64,000 nt of DNA from UBA7803 sp041690675 (GCA_041690675.1 JAWLGU010000009.1:17587-81586), one strand, 5' to 3'. Positions 16,688 through 25,751 are shown, numbered from the stretch's first letter. Made by a program: numbers and translations. Notes: generated by a model from the sequence alone, not told the origin.

Positions 16688-17803
16688 ATGTGGCCGAACA
16701 GCAGATTGATCGACATGCTCGGGATGGAACTGCCCATCATCCAAGCGCCGATGGCGGGGGCTTCCGGCGTAGAGATGGCCGTTGCTGTCAGTGAAGCCGG
16801 CGGCCTCGGCTCACTGCCTTGCGCGATGCTCGACCCGGCCAAGGCACGGTCGGAACTGGCTGCGATACGCCAGCGAACTGGAAAGCCTTTCAACGTCAAT
16901 TTCTTCAGTCACGAGTCGCAACGTCCGGATCCGCGTAGTGAGCAAGCCTGGAAGGCGCGCCTGGCCCCGTACTACGCTGAGCTCGGACTGGACATGACGG
17001 CTTCTACGCCTTCGGCGCGCCGTTCACCATTCGATGCCGCGATGTGTGAAGTCGTGGAGGAGATCGAGCCGGAGGTAGTGAGTTTCCATTTCGGTCTGCC
17101 TGATGAATCTCTGATCGAACGGGTAAAGGCTACCGGGGCCGTGATGATCAGTGCAGCTACCACTGTCGAAGAGGCTCGATGGCTCGAAGATCACGGCTGC
17201 GACGCAATCATTGCACAAGGGTACGAAGCCGGCGGCCATCGCGGAATGTTCCTGGCTCAGGACATCGCCACACAGCCGGGGACATTCGCTCTGGTACCGC
17301 AGGTGGTCGACGCCGTGAATGTGCCGGTGATCGCGGCCGGCGCGATCGCAGACGGGCGCGGCATTGCGGCTGCATTCGCCCTCGGTGCGGCAGCAGTCCA
17401 AATCGGTACGGCTTACCTGTTGACGCCGGAGTCGCTCATCTCAGATCTACATCGAGGGGCGCTTCGCGCCGCGCGCGACGATACCACCGCATTGACCAAC
17501 GTGTTTTCCGGTAGACCGGCACGAGGGATACTGAATCGAGTCATGCGCGAGGTTGGGCCGATGTCACAGCTTGCACCCGCGTTCCCAACCGCTGGCGCGG
17601 CACTTGCTCCGCTGAAGGCGGCATCAGAGAAGTCGGGCAGCAGTGACTTTTCATCGTTGTGGTCGGGGCAGGCCGCGCCGCTCGCCCGCGAGATGGACGC
17701 GGGTACGTTGACTCGGCGCCTGGCTCTCGATGCGCAAGAAGCATTTCTATCGCTCGGAAGGTGGACGAATGCGTCCAGCCACATGAACAATGAGAATATT
17801 TAA
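16688..17803 (+). CDS. Nitronate monooxygenase (2-nitropropane dioxygenase family)
   Basis: FMN-dependent TIM-barrel enzyme of 371 residues that oxidises alkyl nitronates such as propionate 3-nitronate to protect against these plant and fungal toxins. The opening PIIQAPMAGASG, the GKPFNVNFF strand, the catalytic-site AQGYEAGGHRG and the phosphate-binding AAGAIADGRG and GAAAVQIGTAYL loops are all typical. ATG 16688 has GGAG eight bases upstream; an upstream in-frame TTG is less likely. It pairs divergently with an MFS exporter, suggesting a detoxification unit. Base composition is lower in GC than neighbours (32/60 and 34/60 G+C at 17101-17160 and 17161-17220 by hand count). Confidence 0.92.
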   Translation: MWPNSRLIDMLGMELPIIQAPMAGASGVEMAVAVSEAGGLGSLPCAMLDPAKARSELAAIRQRTGKPFNVNFFSHESQRPDPRSEQAWKARLAPYYAELGLDMTASTPSARRSPFDAAMCEVVEEIEPEVVSFHFGLPDESLIERVKATGAVMISAATTVEEARWLEDHGCDAIIAQGYEAGGHRGMFLAQDIATQPGTFALVPQVVDAVNVPVIAAGAIADGRGIAAAFALGAAAVQIGTAYLLTPESLISDLHRGALRAARDDTTALTNVFSGRPARGILNRVMREVGPMSQLAPAFPTAGAALAPLKAASEKSGSSDFSSLWSGQAAPLAREMDAGTLTRRLALDAQEAFLSLGRWTNASSHMNNENI

Positions 17804-17844
17804 TGTATGATTAATGCCCGAATGGAAGATAACTGAACGAGCCC

Positions 17845-18699
17845 ATGCTCGAGAACCTGGATACCCTGGTCACCCTTTCCAAGACCGGCACCATGATGGA
17901 GACGGCCACGGTGCTGAAGATCTCGCAGTCGGCGGTGAGCAAGCGCATCGCCGCGCTCGAGCGCTACTACGACCGGCCCCTCATCGAGCGGCACGGCCGG
18001 CGGGTGGTGCTCACCCATCACGGCACGCGGCTGGTGGAGAAGGTCACCCCGGTGCTTTCGGAGCTGCGCGGCGTGTTCCTCGAAGACAACGCGTTGCGCC
18101 GCGGCAAGATCATCATGGGAGTCTCCGAGGCGATCCTGGCGAGCTGGGGATTCCGCCTGTTCGCCCGGGTGCAGCGGCACATGCCGGAGGTGGAGTTCAC
18201 CTTCCACGCCCAGCGCTCGCCGGTGGTGCTGGATCGCATCCGCTCCGGCGAGTACATGCTGGGCATCTGCACCGGCTCGCCGGACGCGGACACCGACCTG
18301 CAGAGCGAGGTGATCCGGCGTGAGAACATGGTGATCCTGCCGTCCGGGCTCCAGCCCATCGACTATCGGGTGGGCGACGAGCTCGACGTCATCACCATCG
18401 AGTCGCGTTCCGGCGCCTGGCGCTCCATCGAAGAGGACATGCGGCGGTTGAACCTGAAGCGCCGGGTGTCCCTGGAGTCGTTCTTCTCGGTGGCGCAGAT
18501 GGCGCTGGCCGGGTTCGGTCATGGGCTGGTGCCCGAAGGCGTGGCCAGAACCCTGGGCGTGGACGAGAGTCGCTGGATCAGCCTGCACGAGGCAGGGTTG
18601 CACCGCCCGGTGCGGTTCGTGGCGCGTAAGTCCATGTTCTCCCAGCCGCTGGTGCAGGATTTCTACGCAGCCGTGTCACAATGGGCGGAAAGTGTCTGA
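17845..18699 (+). CDS. LysR-family transcriptional regulator
   Basis: 284-residue regulator with an N-terminal winged HTH (residues 1-60: LKISQSAVSKRIAALERYYD, then PLIERHGRRVVLT) and a LysR substrate-binding domain from about residue 85. The binding domain carries the usual GEYMLGICTG and GFGHGLVPEGVA segments. GC content returns to the genome norm here, so it probably marks the right border of the MFS/NMO patch rather than being part of it. It lies 9 bases before the GST-like gene on the same strand, suggesting a bicistron. The effector is unknown. Confidence 0.9.
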   Translation: MLENLDTLVTLSKTGTMMETATVLKISQSAVSKRIAALERYYDRPLIERHGRRVVLTHHGTRLVEKVTPVLSELRGVFLEDNALRRGKIIMGVSEAILASWGFRLFARVQRHMPEVEFTFHAQRSPVVLDRIRSGEYMLGICTGSPDADTDLQSEVIRRENMVILPSGLQPIDYRVGDELDVITIESRSGAWRSIEEDMRRLNLKRRVSLESFFSVAQMALAGFGHGLVPEGVARTLGVDESRWISLHEAGLHRPVRFVARKSMFSQPLVQDFYAAVSQWAESV

Positions 18700-18708
18700 G
18701 AGGCAGCC

Positions 18709-19626
18709 ATGGACATCGTCCTGCACCACTACCCGGCGTCCCTCTTCTCCGAGAAGGCGCGGGCGCTGCTCGGCTATCTGGGTCAGCGCTGGCACTCGGT
18801 GGTGATCCCCAGCATCATGCCCCGGCCACTGTTGATGCCGCTCACCGGCGGCTACCGCAAGACTCCGGTGCTGCAGATCGGCGCCAACGTCTACTGCGAC
18901 ACCCGGATCATCGCCCGGGCGCTGGCGCGCCATTGCGGTGACCGTGAGCTCTTCCGCGCGGGATTCGTCGCCCAGCGCGTGGCGGATTGGGCGGATACTC
19001 ACCTGTTTCAGGTCACCGTGGCCCTCAACTTCGCGCCCCAGGCCGTGGGCGCCATGATGAGCGGGATTCCCGCCGAGGAAGCGGCCGCGTTCCAGAAGGA
19101 TCGTGCCGAGCTGACCCGGGGCGCCGCCATCTCCAGCTTTTCCGCGGACGCCGCCGCGGCGTATCTGCGCCATCATCTCGCGGAGCTGGACGACGCGGCG
19201 GACGGAACGTTCCTGTTCGGCGAGCGGCCCACCATCGCCGACTTCTCCGTCTATCACTGCCTCTGGTTCCTGGCCAACAATCCCGTCAACGCGCCGTTGC
19301 TGGACCGCTATCCGAACGTGGGACGGTGGATGGAGCGGATGGCCGGGTTCGGTCACGGCGAGGAGGTGGCCTCCACGGGGGAAGCTGCACTGGCCATGGC
19401 CCGGGCCGCGACGCCGCAGTCGCCCGCCATCGTCGACGATTTGCCAGTCGGCTTCGCCCTGGGGCAGGAGGTGACGGTGACCCCGGTGGACTACGGGCGC
19501 ATTCCGGTTTGCGGCCGGCTTGCGGCGTGGTCCCATGAGGAGGTGGTAGTGGAGCGGGAGAGCGCCGAGACGGGGCCCGTGATGGTGCACTTTCCCTCGC
19601 CCGGGTTCGAGGTGGCGGCCGCCTAG
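18709..19626 (+). CDS. Glutathione S-transferase-like protein with C-terminal extension
   Basis: 305 residues: a thioredoxin-fold GST N-domain (residues 1-75; HHYPASLFSEKARALLGYLG, with the cis-Pro region KTPVLQIG), a helical GST C-domain (about 90-215; FLFGERPTIADFSVYHCLWF), and an extra 80-residue C-terminal beta-rich segment from about 225. The Ser in the first helix could be the activating residue. The C-terminal extension is not part of the classic GST fold and I do not recognise it. The 3' end overlaps the convergent hemH by four bases. Confidence 0.8.
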   Translation: MDIVLHHYPASLFSEKARALLGYLGQRWHSVVIPSIMPRPLLMPLTGGYRKTPVLQIGANVYCDTRIIARALARHCGDRELFRAGFVAQRVADWADTHLFQVTVALNFAPQAVGAMMSGIPAEEAAAFQKDRAELTRGAAISSFSADAAAAYLRHHLAELDDAADGTFLFGERPTIADFSVYHCLWFLANNPVNAPLLDRYPNVGRWMERMAGFGHGEEVASTGEAALAMARAATPQSPAIVDDLPVGFALGQEVTVTPVDYGRIPVCGRLAAWSHEEVVVERESAETGPVMVHFPSPGFEVAAA

Positions 19627-20660
19627 CCGGTAGCCGGGGCGGTCGTATTCAGGGCCTCCCGGCACCAGCCTACTAGCTCGGCCACCCAGTCGGGGCCGTC
19701 GTTCAGGCACGGCACCAGGGTGAAGCTCTCGCCGCCGGCGTCGAGAAACGTCTGGCGGCCGGTCATGCCGATCTCTTCCAGGGTCTCCAGATTGTCCACG
19801 ACGAACGCGGGACAGGCGACCACCACGTGGCGGACGCCGTGGTGGGGCAACGACGCCAGGGTCTGATCGGTGTACGGGGTGAGCCACGGCAGCCGGCCCA
19901 GCCGCGACTGGAAGCTGACGGTAAAGCGGTCTTCCGGGATGCCGAGGGCCTGGGTCAGCAGCTCCGAGGTGCGCAGGCACTGGTGCCGATAGCAGGTGGC
20001 GTGGGCAGGGGAGCGCACCTGACAGCAGTCCGGCGACTTCAGGCAATGATTGCCCGTGGGATCGGCCCGCGTAATGTGTCGCTCCGGCAGGCCGTGATAA
20101 GACAGCAGCAGGTGGTCCCAGCGGGAGGGCAGGTGCTCGCGCACCAGGTCCGCCAGCGCGCGGATGTAGCCGGGCCGGGCGTAGAACGGCGGCAGGACGT
20201 GGAGCTTCATCCAGGTCGGCACCAGCTTCTGCACTGCGTGGACGGTGGTGCTGCAGGTGGAATCGGCGAACTGGGGGTACAGCGGCACCAGCAGCAGCTC
20301 GCGTACGTCCTGCTCTTCGAGGCGCTGCATCGCGGCGGCGAGGCTCGGGTCGCCGTAGCGCATGGCCAGCTCGCACGGTACCTCGAGGGCCTGATTCACC
20401 GCGTCAGTCAGCTTGCGGCTGTAGTGGAGCAGCGGCGAGCCGGTGCCCGGGCCGGCGTGGTCCCAAATCTTGGCGTAGGCTGCCGCGCTGCGGCGCGGCC
20501 GGAAGGGCAGGATGGCCCCCGAGACGATGGCCCGGCGCAGCGCCCAGGGCACGTCGAGGACGTAGGGATCCATGAGGAACTGGTTCAGGTACCGTCGCAC
20601 GTCGCGGACGGCGCACGAAGCCGGGGTACCCAGATTGACCAGGAGAATTCCTCGAGACAT
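19623..20660 (-). CDS. hemH: Ferrochelatase
   Basis: Inserts Fe2+ into protoporphyrin IX at the last step of protoheme synthesis. 345 residues. N-terminal LLVNLGTP, LLLSYHGLPERHI (catalytic His) and the C-terminal CPAFVVDNLETLEEIG are diagnostic. A cysteine-rich insertion after the catalytic His (C-x5-CC-x9-C-x4-C, around residues 198-216) is longer than the short segment of E. coli HemH and could be an extra metal or Fe-S site, as known for some bacterial ferrochelatases. ATG at 20660 matches the conserved start. Divergent from hisH. Confidence 0.95.
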   Translation of the reverse strand: MSRGILLVNLGTPASCAVRDVRRYLNQFLMDPYVLDVPWALRRAIVSGAILPFRPRRSAAAYAKIWDHAGPGTGSPLLHYSRKLTDAVNQALEVPCELAMRYGDPSLAAAMQRLEEQDVRELLLVPLYPQFADSTCSTTVHAVQKLVPTWMKLHVLPPFYARPGYIRALADLVREHLPSRWDHLLLSYHGLPERHITRADPTGNHCLKSPDCCQVRSPAHATCYRHQCLRTSELLTQALGIPEDRFTVSFQSRLGRLPWLTPYTDQTLASLPHHGVRHVVVACPAFVVDNLETLEEIGMTGRQTFLDAGGESFTLVPCLNDGPDWVAELVGWCREALNTTAPATG

Positions 20661-20720
20661 TGATACGCCCTGAAAGAAGGCGATAGTATCCGCGCTCCTT
20701 CGCCATGTCATCGGGATCCC

Positions 20721-21338
20721 TTGGCCGTCATCATCGACTACGACGCCGGCAATCTTCGCAGTGTGCAGCGGGCCTGCCGGGAGGTGGGACTGGAGGCGGA
20801 GATCACCGCCGATCCGGAGCGCTTGCTGCGGGCGGAGCGGGTGATCTTCCCCGGCGTGGGGGCGGCCGGGGCGGCCATGCGCAGCCTCACCGCCAACGGT
20901 CTGGACGAGGCGCTGCGCGAGGTGATCCGGCGTGGCGTGCCGGTGTTCGGCATCTGTCTGGGGATGCAGATCTCCCTGGAGCGCTCGGAGGAGAACGACC
21001 AGGAAACCCTCGGCCTCATCCCCGGCCGGGTACGGCGCTTCGCCTTCGACCGCCCGGAGCTGAAGATTCCCCACATGGGCTGGAACGAGGTGCGCGTGGT
21101 CAAGCGCCACCCGCTGCTCGCCGACGTGCAGCCGGGGGACGAATTCTACTTCGTCCACGCCTACTACCCGGAGCCGGAGCACGCCGGGGACGTCTATGCC
21201 GTCACCGACTACGAGATCGACTTCGCCTGCGCCCTGGGCCGTGGCAACTACTTCGGCATGCAGTGCCATCCGGAGAAGAGCGGCCACGTGGGGCTGCGGG
21301 TGTTGAAGCGCTTTGCCGAGTGGGACGGGTCATGCTGA
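20721..21338 (+). CDS. hisH: Imidazole glycerol phosphate synthase, glutamine amidotransferase subunit
   Basis: Class I glutaminase of 205 residues that supplies ammonia to HisF for IGP and AICAR formation in histidine synthesis. The nucleophile is in GICLGMQ, with QCHPEKS providing His and Glu. The conserved IIDYDAGNLRSV start is reached only from a TTG at 20721; no ATG or GTG is in frame upstream. It overlaps hisF by seven bases. No other his genes are present, so this pair is separated from the rest of the pathway. Confidence 0.93.
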   Translation: MAVIIDYDAGNLRSVQRACREVGLEAEITADPERLLRAERVIFPGVGAAGAAMRSLTANGLDEALREVIRRGVPVFGICLGMQISLERSEENDQETLGLIPGRVRRFAFDRPELKIPHMGWNEVRVVKRHPLLADVQPGDEFYFVHAYYPEPEHAGDVYAVTDYEIDFACALGRGNYFGMQCHPEKSGHVGLRVLKRFAEWDGSC

Positions 21339-22111
21339 GCAAACGCCTCATCGCCTGCCTGGACGTGCGCGACGGCAAGCTCGCCAAGAGCGTGAAGTTC
21401 GTCGACACCAGGGACATCGGCGACCCGGTGGAGAAGGCCCGGGAGTACTACGAGGACGGTCTCGACGAGCTGGTCTTCTACGACATCACGGCGTCCAGCG
21501 ACAAGCGCAGCATCATGCTGGACGTGGTGGAAGCGGTAGCGGAGCAGGTGTTCATTCCGTTGTCGGTCGGGGGCGGCGTGCGCTCGGTGGCCGACGCCAC
21601 CGATCTGCGGCTGGCGGGGGCCGAGAAGATCAACGTCAACTCCGCCGCGGTTCGGCGCCCGGCGCTCATCGCCGAGTGCGCGGAGGCCATCGGCAACCAG
21701 AACGTGGTCCTTTCCATGGACATCCGCGCGGTGCCCGAGAGCGAGATCTGTCCGTCGGGATACGAGGTCGTCATCAATGGCGGGCGCACGCCCGTGGGCA
21801 AAGACGCGCTTGGTTGGGCCTTGGAGGGCGAGCGGCTCGGCGCCGGAGAGCTGGTGGTGAACTCCATCGACGCGGATGGCACCCGAGCGGGTTACGAGCT
21901 GAAGCTCACGTCCATGCTGGCGGAGGCGGTGCGCATCCCGGTGGTCGCCAGCGGCGGCGCCGGCCGGCCCGAGCATCTCTACGACGTGTTGACCGAGGGC
22001 AAGGCCGATGCGGCGCTGGTGGCATCCATGGTCCACTATGGCGATTATCGGGTGAGCGAACTGAAGCGTTACCTGCACGACCGTGGAGTGAAGATGCGGA
22101 TGTCCTGGTAG
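21332..22111 (+). CDS. hisF: Imidazole glycerol phosphate synthase, cyclase subunit
   Basis: TIM-barrel cyclase of 259 residues. Catalytic Asp in IACLDV (residue 11 region) and Asp in LSMDIRAV are kept, as are the VGGGV and ASGGAG phosphate loops. Several segments (SDKRSIMLDVVEAV, PSGYEVVINGGRTPVGKDAL, MVHYGDY) resemble the HisF form I associate with deltaproteobacteria more than the enterobacterial form, hinting at a separate origin for this hisHF pair; that is an impression, not an alignment. Its stop is adjacent to the start of the next gene. Confidence 0.93.
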   Translation: MLSKRLIACLDVRDGKLAKSVKFVDTRDIGDPVEKAREYYEDGLDELVFYDITASSDKRSIMLDVVEAVAEQVFIPLSVGGGVRSVADATDLRLAGAEKINVNSAAVRRPALIAECAEAIGNQNVVLSMDIRAVPESEICPSGYEVVINGGRTPVGKDALGWALEGERLGAGELVVNSIDADGTRAGYELKLTSMLAEAVRIPVVASGGAGRPEHLYDVLTEGKADAALVASMVHYGDYRVSELKRYLHDRGVKMRMSW

Positions 22112-23080
22112 ATGAAAGCGATAATCCTGCACGACGACGAGCTGGTCTGGCGCGACGCGCCGGAGCCCGAGCTGGGGGCCGGTCAGGTGCGCATCGGCGT
22201 GCATGCCACGGCGGTGAACCGGGCCGATCTGGTGCAGCGGGCTGGCGGCTATCCGCCGCCTCCCGGCGCGAGTCCGATCCTGGGCCTGGAATGCGCCGGC
22301 GAGGTGCTGGAAGTGGGCGAGGGCGTGACCCGGGTGCGGCCGGGCGACGTGGTATGCGCACTGCTGGCCGGCGGCGGCTACGCCGAGCAGGTGGTGGTGC
22401 CCGCCGGTCAGGTGCTGAAGGTGCCGGCGGGATTCGATGCCGAGCGTGCTGCCGCCATTCCCGAGGTGTTCGCCACCGCGTATCTGAACCTGTATATGGA
22501 GGCGGCGCTCGCGAAGCAGGAGCGGGTGCTCATCCACGCGGGAGCCAGCGGCGTCGGCACCGCGGCCATCCAGCTCTGCAAGGCCTTCCACAATCCCTGC
22601 TTCGTCACCGCGGGCAGCGCTGACAAGGTCGGGCGATGCGTGGCGCTCGGCGCCGACGGCGGAGCCGATCGCCACGCCGGCGAATTTCAGGATGCCGTGC
22701 AGTCGTGGGCGGATGGCGGGGTGGACGTGATCCTCGACCCCGTGGGCGCCGCGTACCTGCCTCAGAACCTGCGTTGTCTCGCCACGGGCGGACGGCTGGT
22801 GCTCATCGGCCTCATGGGCGGCGCCGAGGCGCCGCTGAATCTGGGCCTGTTGATGATGAAACGGGCTCGGCTCATCGGCTCCACCTTGCGCGCCCGCCCC
22901 ATCGGCGAGAAGGCGGCGGTGATGGACGCGTTGCGGGCGCGGGTGTGGCCGCTCCTGGAATCCGGCGCCGTCGTGCCGGTGATCGAGGCGGTGATGCCCA
23001 TCCACGAGGCGGAGCGGGCTCACCAACTCGTCGCCAGCAACGACACCGTAGGCAAAGTGGTGTTGAAGGTGAATGCCTGA
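22112..23080 (+). CDS. NAD(P)H:quinone oxidoreductase, zinc-independent MDR family (PIG3-like)
   Basis: Medium-chain dehydrogenase/reductase of 322 residues with a GroES-like N-domain and a Rossmann domain (HAGASGVGTAAIQL, about residues 147-160). It lacks the cysteine/histidine zinc ligands of alcohol dehydrogenases. The AVNRADLVQRAGGYPPPPGA segment is typical of the PIG3/quinone oxidoreductase branch. The probable reaction is NADPH-dependent reduction of a quinone or enone. The ATG follows the hisF stop codon directly and the 3' end overlaps the next gene by eight bases, so it is part of the hisHF transcription unit. Confidence 0.88.
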   Translation: MKAIILHDDELVWRDAPEPELGAGQVRIGVHATAVNRADLVQRAGGYPPPPGASPILGLECAGEVLEVGEGVTRVRPGDVVCALLAGGGYAEQVVVPAGQVLKVPAGFDAERAAAIPEVFATAYLNLYMEAALAKQERVLIHAGASGVGTAAIQLCKAFHNPCFVTAGSADKVGRCVALGADGGADRHAGEFQDAVQSWADGGVDVILDPVGAAYLPQNLRCLATGGRLVLIGLMGGAEAPLNLGLLMMKRARLIGSTLRARPIGEKAAVMDALRARVWPLLESGAVVPVIEAVMPIHEAERAHQLVASNDTVGKVVLKVNA

Positions 23081-23744
23081 TCGCGAGCGTCGACTCCCCG
23101 TGGTCGACCGCTCCGAGCCGGCGGCGCTGTCGGCGGGCGCATTCGGTTCGTGGCTGCGCGAGCTGGCGCGGTCGCGCAGCGGTGGTGCCGGCATGGCGGT
23201 GCCCTGCGGCGACTGCAACGCCTGTTGCCGGTCGTCGTACTTCATTCACGTGGAGCCGGACGAGCGCGAGACCCTGGCTCGCATTCCCCGAGAGCTGCTG
23301 TTCCCCGCCCCCGGGCTCCCCCAGGGGCACATGGTGCTCGGCTACGATGAGCGGGGGCATTGCCCAATGCTGCGCGAAGGCCGATGCACGATCTACGAGC
23401 ATCGCCCGCGCACGTGCCGACGTTTCGACTGCCGCATCTTCGCGGCCAGCGGCGTGGCGGCGGGCGACGGCGGTGAAAGCCCGGTGGACCGGCAGGTGCG
23501 CCGCTGGCGATTCCAGTACTCCGCTGCCGGCGATGGGGAACGGCACGCGGCGGTAGTCGCGGCCGCCGGGTTCCTCCGGGAACACGCGGGGCAGCTCCCG
23601 GGGAACCTGCAGGCGGCGCGGCCCGCGGTCCTGGCGCTGCTCGCCATCGAGGTGCACGAGCTGTTCCTGCCCGGCGCCGCGCGCGGCCCGGAGGCCGATC
23701 TCCTCGAGGCCATTCGCGGACACCTGGGCGAGCGGCAGCCTTAA
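23073..23744 (+). CDS. YkgJ-family cysteine-cluster protein
   Basis: 223 residues with the YkgJ-type putative metal-binding pattern CxxCxxCC (CGDCNACC, residues 46-53), a second cysteine in GHCPML, and GRCTIYEHRPRTCRRFDC. Members are thought to bind zinc or Fe-S clusters; biochemical function is not established. The C-terminal 80 residues are variable and alanine-rich. It overlaps the quinone reductase gene by eight bases and the convergent TonB gene by four. Confidence 0.8.
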   Translation: MPDRERRLPVVDRSEPAALSAGAFGSWLRELARSRSGGAGMAVPCGDCNACCRSSYFIHVEPDERETLARIPRELLFPAPGLPQGHMVLGYDERGHCPMLREGRCTIYEHRPRTCRRFDCRIFAASGVAAGDGGESPVDRQVRRWRFQYSAAGDGERHAAVVAAAGFLREHAGQLPGNLQAARPAVLALLAIEVHELFLPGAARGPEADLLEAIRGHLGERQP

Positions 23745-24358
23745 TCCCCCTCGAGCTCGAAGGTCAGCTTGTGCTGAACGCCGGTCACGGCGACGGCCTG
23801 GCCATTCACGATTCGGGGTTTGTATTTGAAGCGCTCCACCGCGCGCAGTGCCGCCCGTTCGAACACGCCGCCCGGCTCAGCCCGAAGAACGCGGGGTGAG
23901 ACGACGCGGCCCAGTTCGTCGATGGTGAACTCCAGCAACACGTACCCCTCGATGCCGCGCTCCTGCGCCCGCGCCGGGTAGCGGGGCGTCACCTTCACGA
24001 CGGGCAAGGCCGGGCCGTCGGCGACTCCGAAGCCTCGGGGCCCGAAGTCGTCACCCATTCGGGGCGCCGTCACGGCAACGTCCGTGCCGATGGGCGTGCC
24101 GTCGGCCGTCGGTCGGGGCGGCGTCGAAGGCGGTGGCTGGGGCTTGGGCGGCTCCACCGGTGCGTCGTCCTCGACCCGCGGAGGCGTCTCCTCGATGAGA
24201 GGCAGATAGGTGAGCCTCGGTCCGGAGAACGGCTGCTCGGGAGCCGCGCCGTCGCTGCGGATCAGGTACTGCATGACGAGCACCAGGCCGACCGTCACGG
24301 CGGCGCCAAGCATCGCCGATGCGGCGGACCGCGGTGCGTGCTGAGCGAGTGCGATCAT
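23741..24358 (-). CDS. TonB-family energy transducer
   Basis: 205 residues: short cytoplasmic N-terminus, one transmembrane helix (about residues 14-33), a proline-rich periplasmic linker (about 60-85, PPKPQPPPSTPPRP) and a TonB C-terminal domain (about 120-205, KVTPRYPARAQERGIEGYVL with the YP motif). TonB couples the proton motive force to outer-membrane receptors, but no exbB/exbD is present. It is the last gene of the blaI/M56 operon, 13 bases after the M56 peptidase stop, so it may serve that system rather than iron uptake. Confidence 0.88.
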   Translation of the reverse strand: MIALAQHAPRSAASAMLGAAVTVGLVLVMQYLIRSDGAAPEQPFSGPRLTYLPLIEETPPRVEDDAPVEPPKPQPPPSTPPRPTADGTPIGTDVAVTAPRMGDDFGPRGFGVADGPALPVVKVTPRYPARAQERGIEGYVLLEFTIDELGRVVSPRVLRAEPGGVFERAALRAVERFKYKPRIVNGQAVAVTGVQHKLTFELEGD

Positions 24359-24371
24359 GATGATTCTCCGT

Positions 24372-25751
24372 TCACTGAGTTGACGCCGCCTCGGGTAGCG
24401 GCAGCTCGAACCGGTATTCCTGCCGCAGCAGCAGGTCTCTCGCCGGGAGGGATGCTCCGGCGAAGTCGTGGAGGGATGCGATCCGCAGCGCGGCTCCGTG
24501 CTCGAAGCTGGGCGAGCGGGCCAGGGCGCGCTCGACGGCGCCGCGGAAGAGCCCGCTGGGATCCGTGGACGTGATGCGTGGCAGGCTCGTGCGGATGAGG
24601 CCGAAGCGGGTGAACGTGGCCTGAAGCTCCACGATCACCATCCCCGTCAGCCCCCGTTCCAGAGCCGCGGCCGGGTAGACAGGCATCGGATCTCGTGCGC
24701 TCTCGGGTAAGGCCCGCCAGCGAGCCGAGGCCGTATCGAGCACGAAGCTGCGCACCCGTACCTGTGGCGGAGCGGGATCCGCGGGTCCGGACGAAACCAG
24801 CGGCACCACGATGGCGTCCCCGGGGATCGGAATCGGGGCAGCGATGGGTCGGGCCGCGGCACCCACCAGCAGCACCAGGATGAGCCACAGCAGCGTCCAG
24901 TGGCCGTCCGACGGGTTGAACCGGGCCGCCGGCCGCTCCAGCAGCCGGTTCGCGCGTATGGTCAGATGCGCGGAGCCGAGCAGCGCCAACCAGCGCTCGG
25001 GACCCGTATCGTGGCGCCCTCGCCAGGCTAGGCTTCTCGCCGCGTGCACCACGCCCGCCACGTAGGCGGCGCGGCTGGGAAGCGCCGCGCTGGCCCGATC
25101 GTCGCAACTCTCTTCCATGGCCTCCTCGAACCGCTGCCGCAGCGAGCGCAGCCACGGCATCCACCAGTACCAGTCGACGAGCAGGCGCACGGCGAGCAGC
25201 AGCCGGTCGTCCCGACGCTGCAAGTGGGTGATCTCGTGAGCCAGCACGGCGGTGCGGGTCTCCATGCTCCATTGCGCGGCCGCCGCCGGCAGCACCAGGG
25301 TGTAGGCACCCAACGTACTGGCACAGGCGGTGTGGCCGCAACGGAGGTGTATGGGATGCCGCAGCCCCAGGTACCGGGCGAGCCGGCGGACTTCGTGCTC
25401 GAGCCGTGGATCCGCCAACGGGGGGAGGCGTGACAGCCAACGCCGGCTGTGGGCCACCGCTGCCAGAGACCTAACCATGAGAAATACGGAGACCGCCCAC
25501 CACGCGGTCAGCAACAACCAGGGCAACGGCTGGTTCAGCAGGCGGCGCAGCTCGGCTCCGGTAGCTACGGGGACGGTCCACATCCCGACGGGGGCCCACC
25601 ACGGCACGATCAGTAGCACCGCGGCCGAAGCCGCCGCCAGCACCTTGCGCCGCGAGGGGTTGCGGCGATAGATCATGGGCAGCGCCGCGCTCGCCAGCAG
25701 CGAGCAGACCACCAGAGTCAACAGTGTCTGCAGCGTGAGAGGACTGCTCAC
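24372..25751 (-). CDS. M56 (BlaR1-type) metallopeptidase with TonB-like C-terminal domain
   Basis: 459 residues. The N-terminal half has four hydrophobic helices typical of BlaR1/MecR1-like sensors, with the zinc-protease motif HEITH (His172-Glu173) and a downstream EESCDD likely to supply the third ligand. After another membrane helix (about residues 298-316) there is no beta-lactam-binding domain. Instead the C-terminus resembles a TonB C-terminal domain (MPVYPAAALERGLTGMVIVE). GTG start in a GTGA overlap with blaI. Expected role: a membrane protease that cleaves the BlaI repressor on an unknown envelope signal. Confidence 0.85.
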   Translation of the reverse strand: MSSPLTLQTLLTLVVCSLLASAALPMIYRRNPSRRKVLAAASAAVLLIVPWWAPVGMWTVPVATGAELRRLLNQPLPWLLLTAWWAVSVFLMVRSLAAVAHSRRWLSRLPPLADPRLEHEVRRLARYLGLRHPIHLRCGHTACASTLGAYTLVLPAAAAQWSMETRTAVLAHEITHLQRRDDRLLLAVRLLVDWYWWMPWLRSLRQRFEEAMEESCDDRASAALPSRAAYVAGVVHAARSLAWRGRHDTGPERWLALLGSAHLTIRANRLLERPAARFNPSDGHWTLLWLILVLLVGAAARPIAAPIPIPGDAIVVPLVSSGPADPAPPQVRVRSFVLDTASARWRALPESARDPMPVYPAAALERGLTGMVIVELQATFTRFGLIRTSLPRITSTDPSGLFRGAVERALARSPSFEHGAALRIASLHDFAGASLPARDLLLRQEYRFELPLPEAASTQ

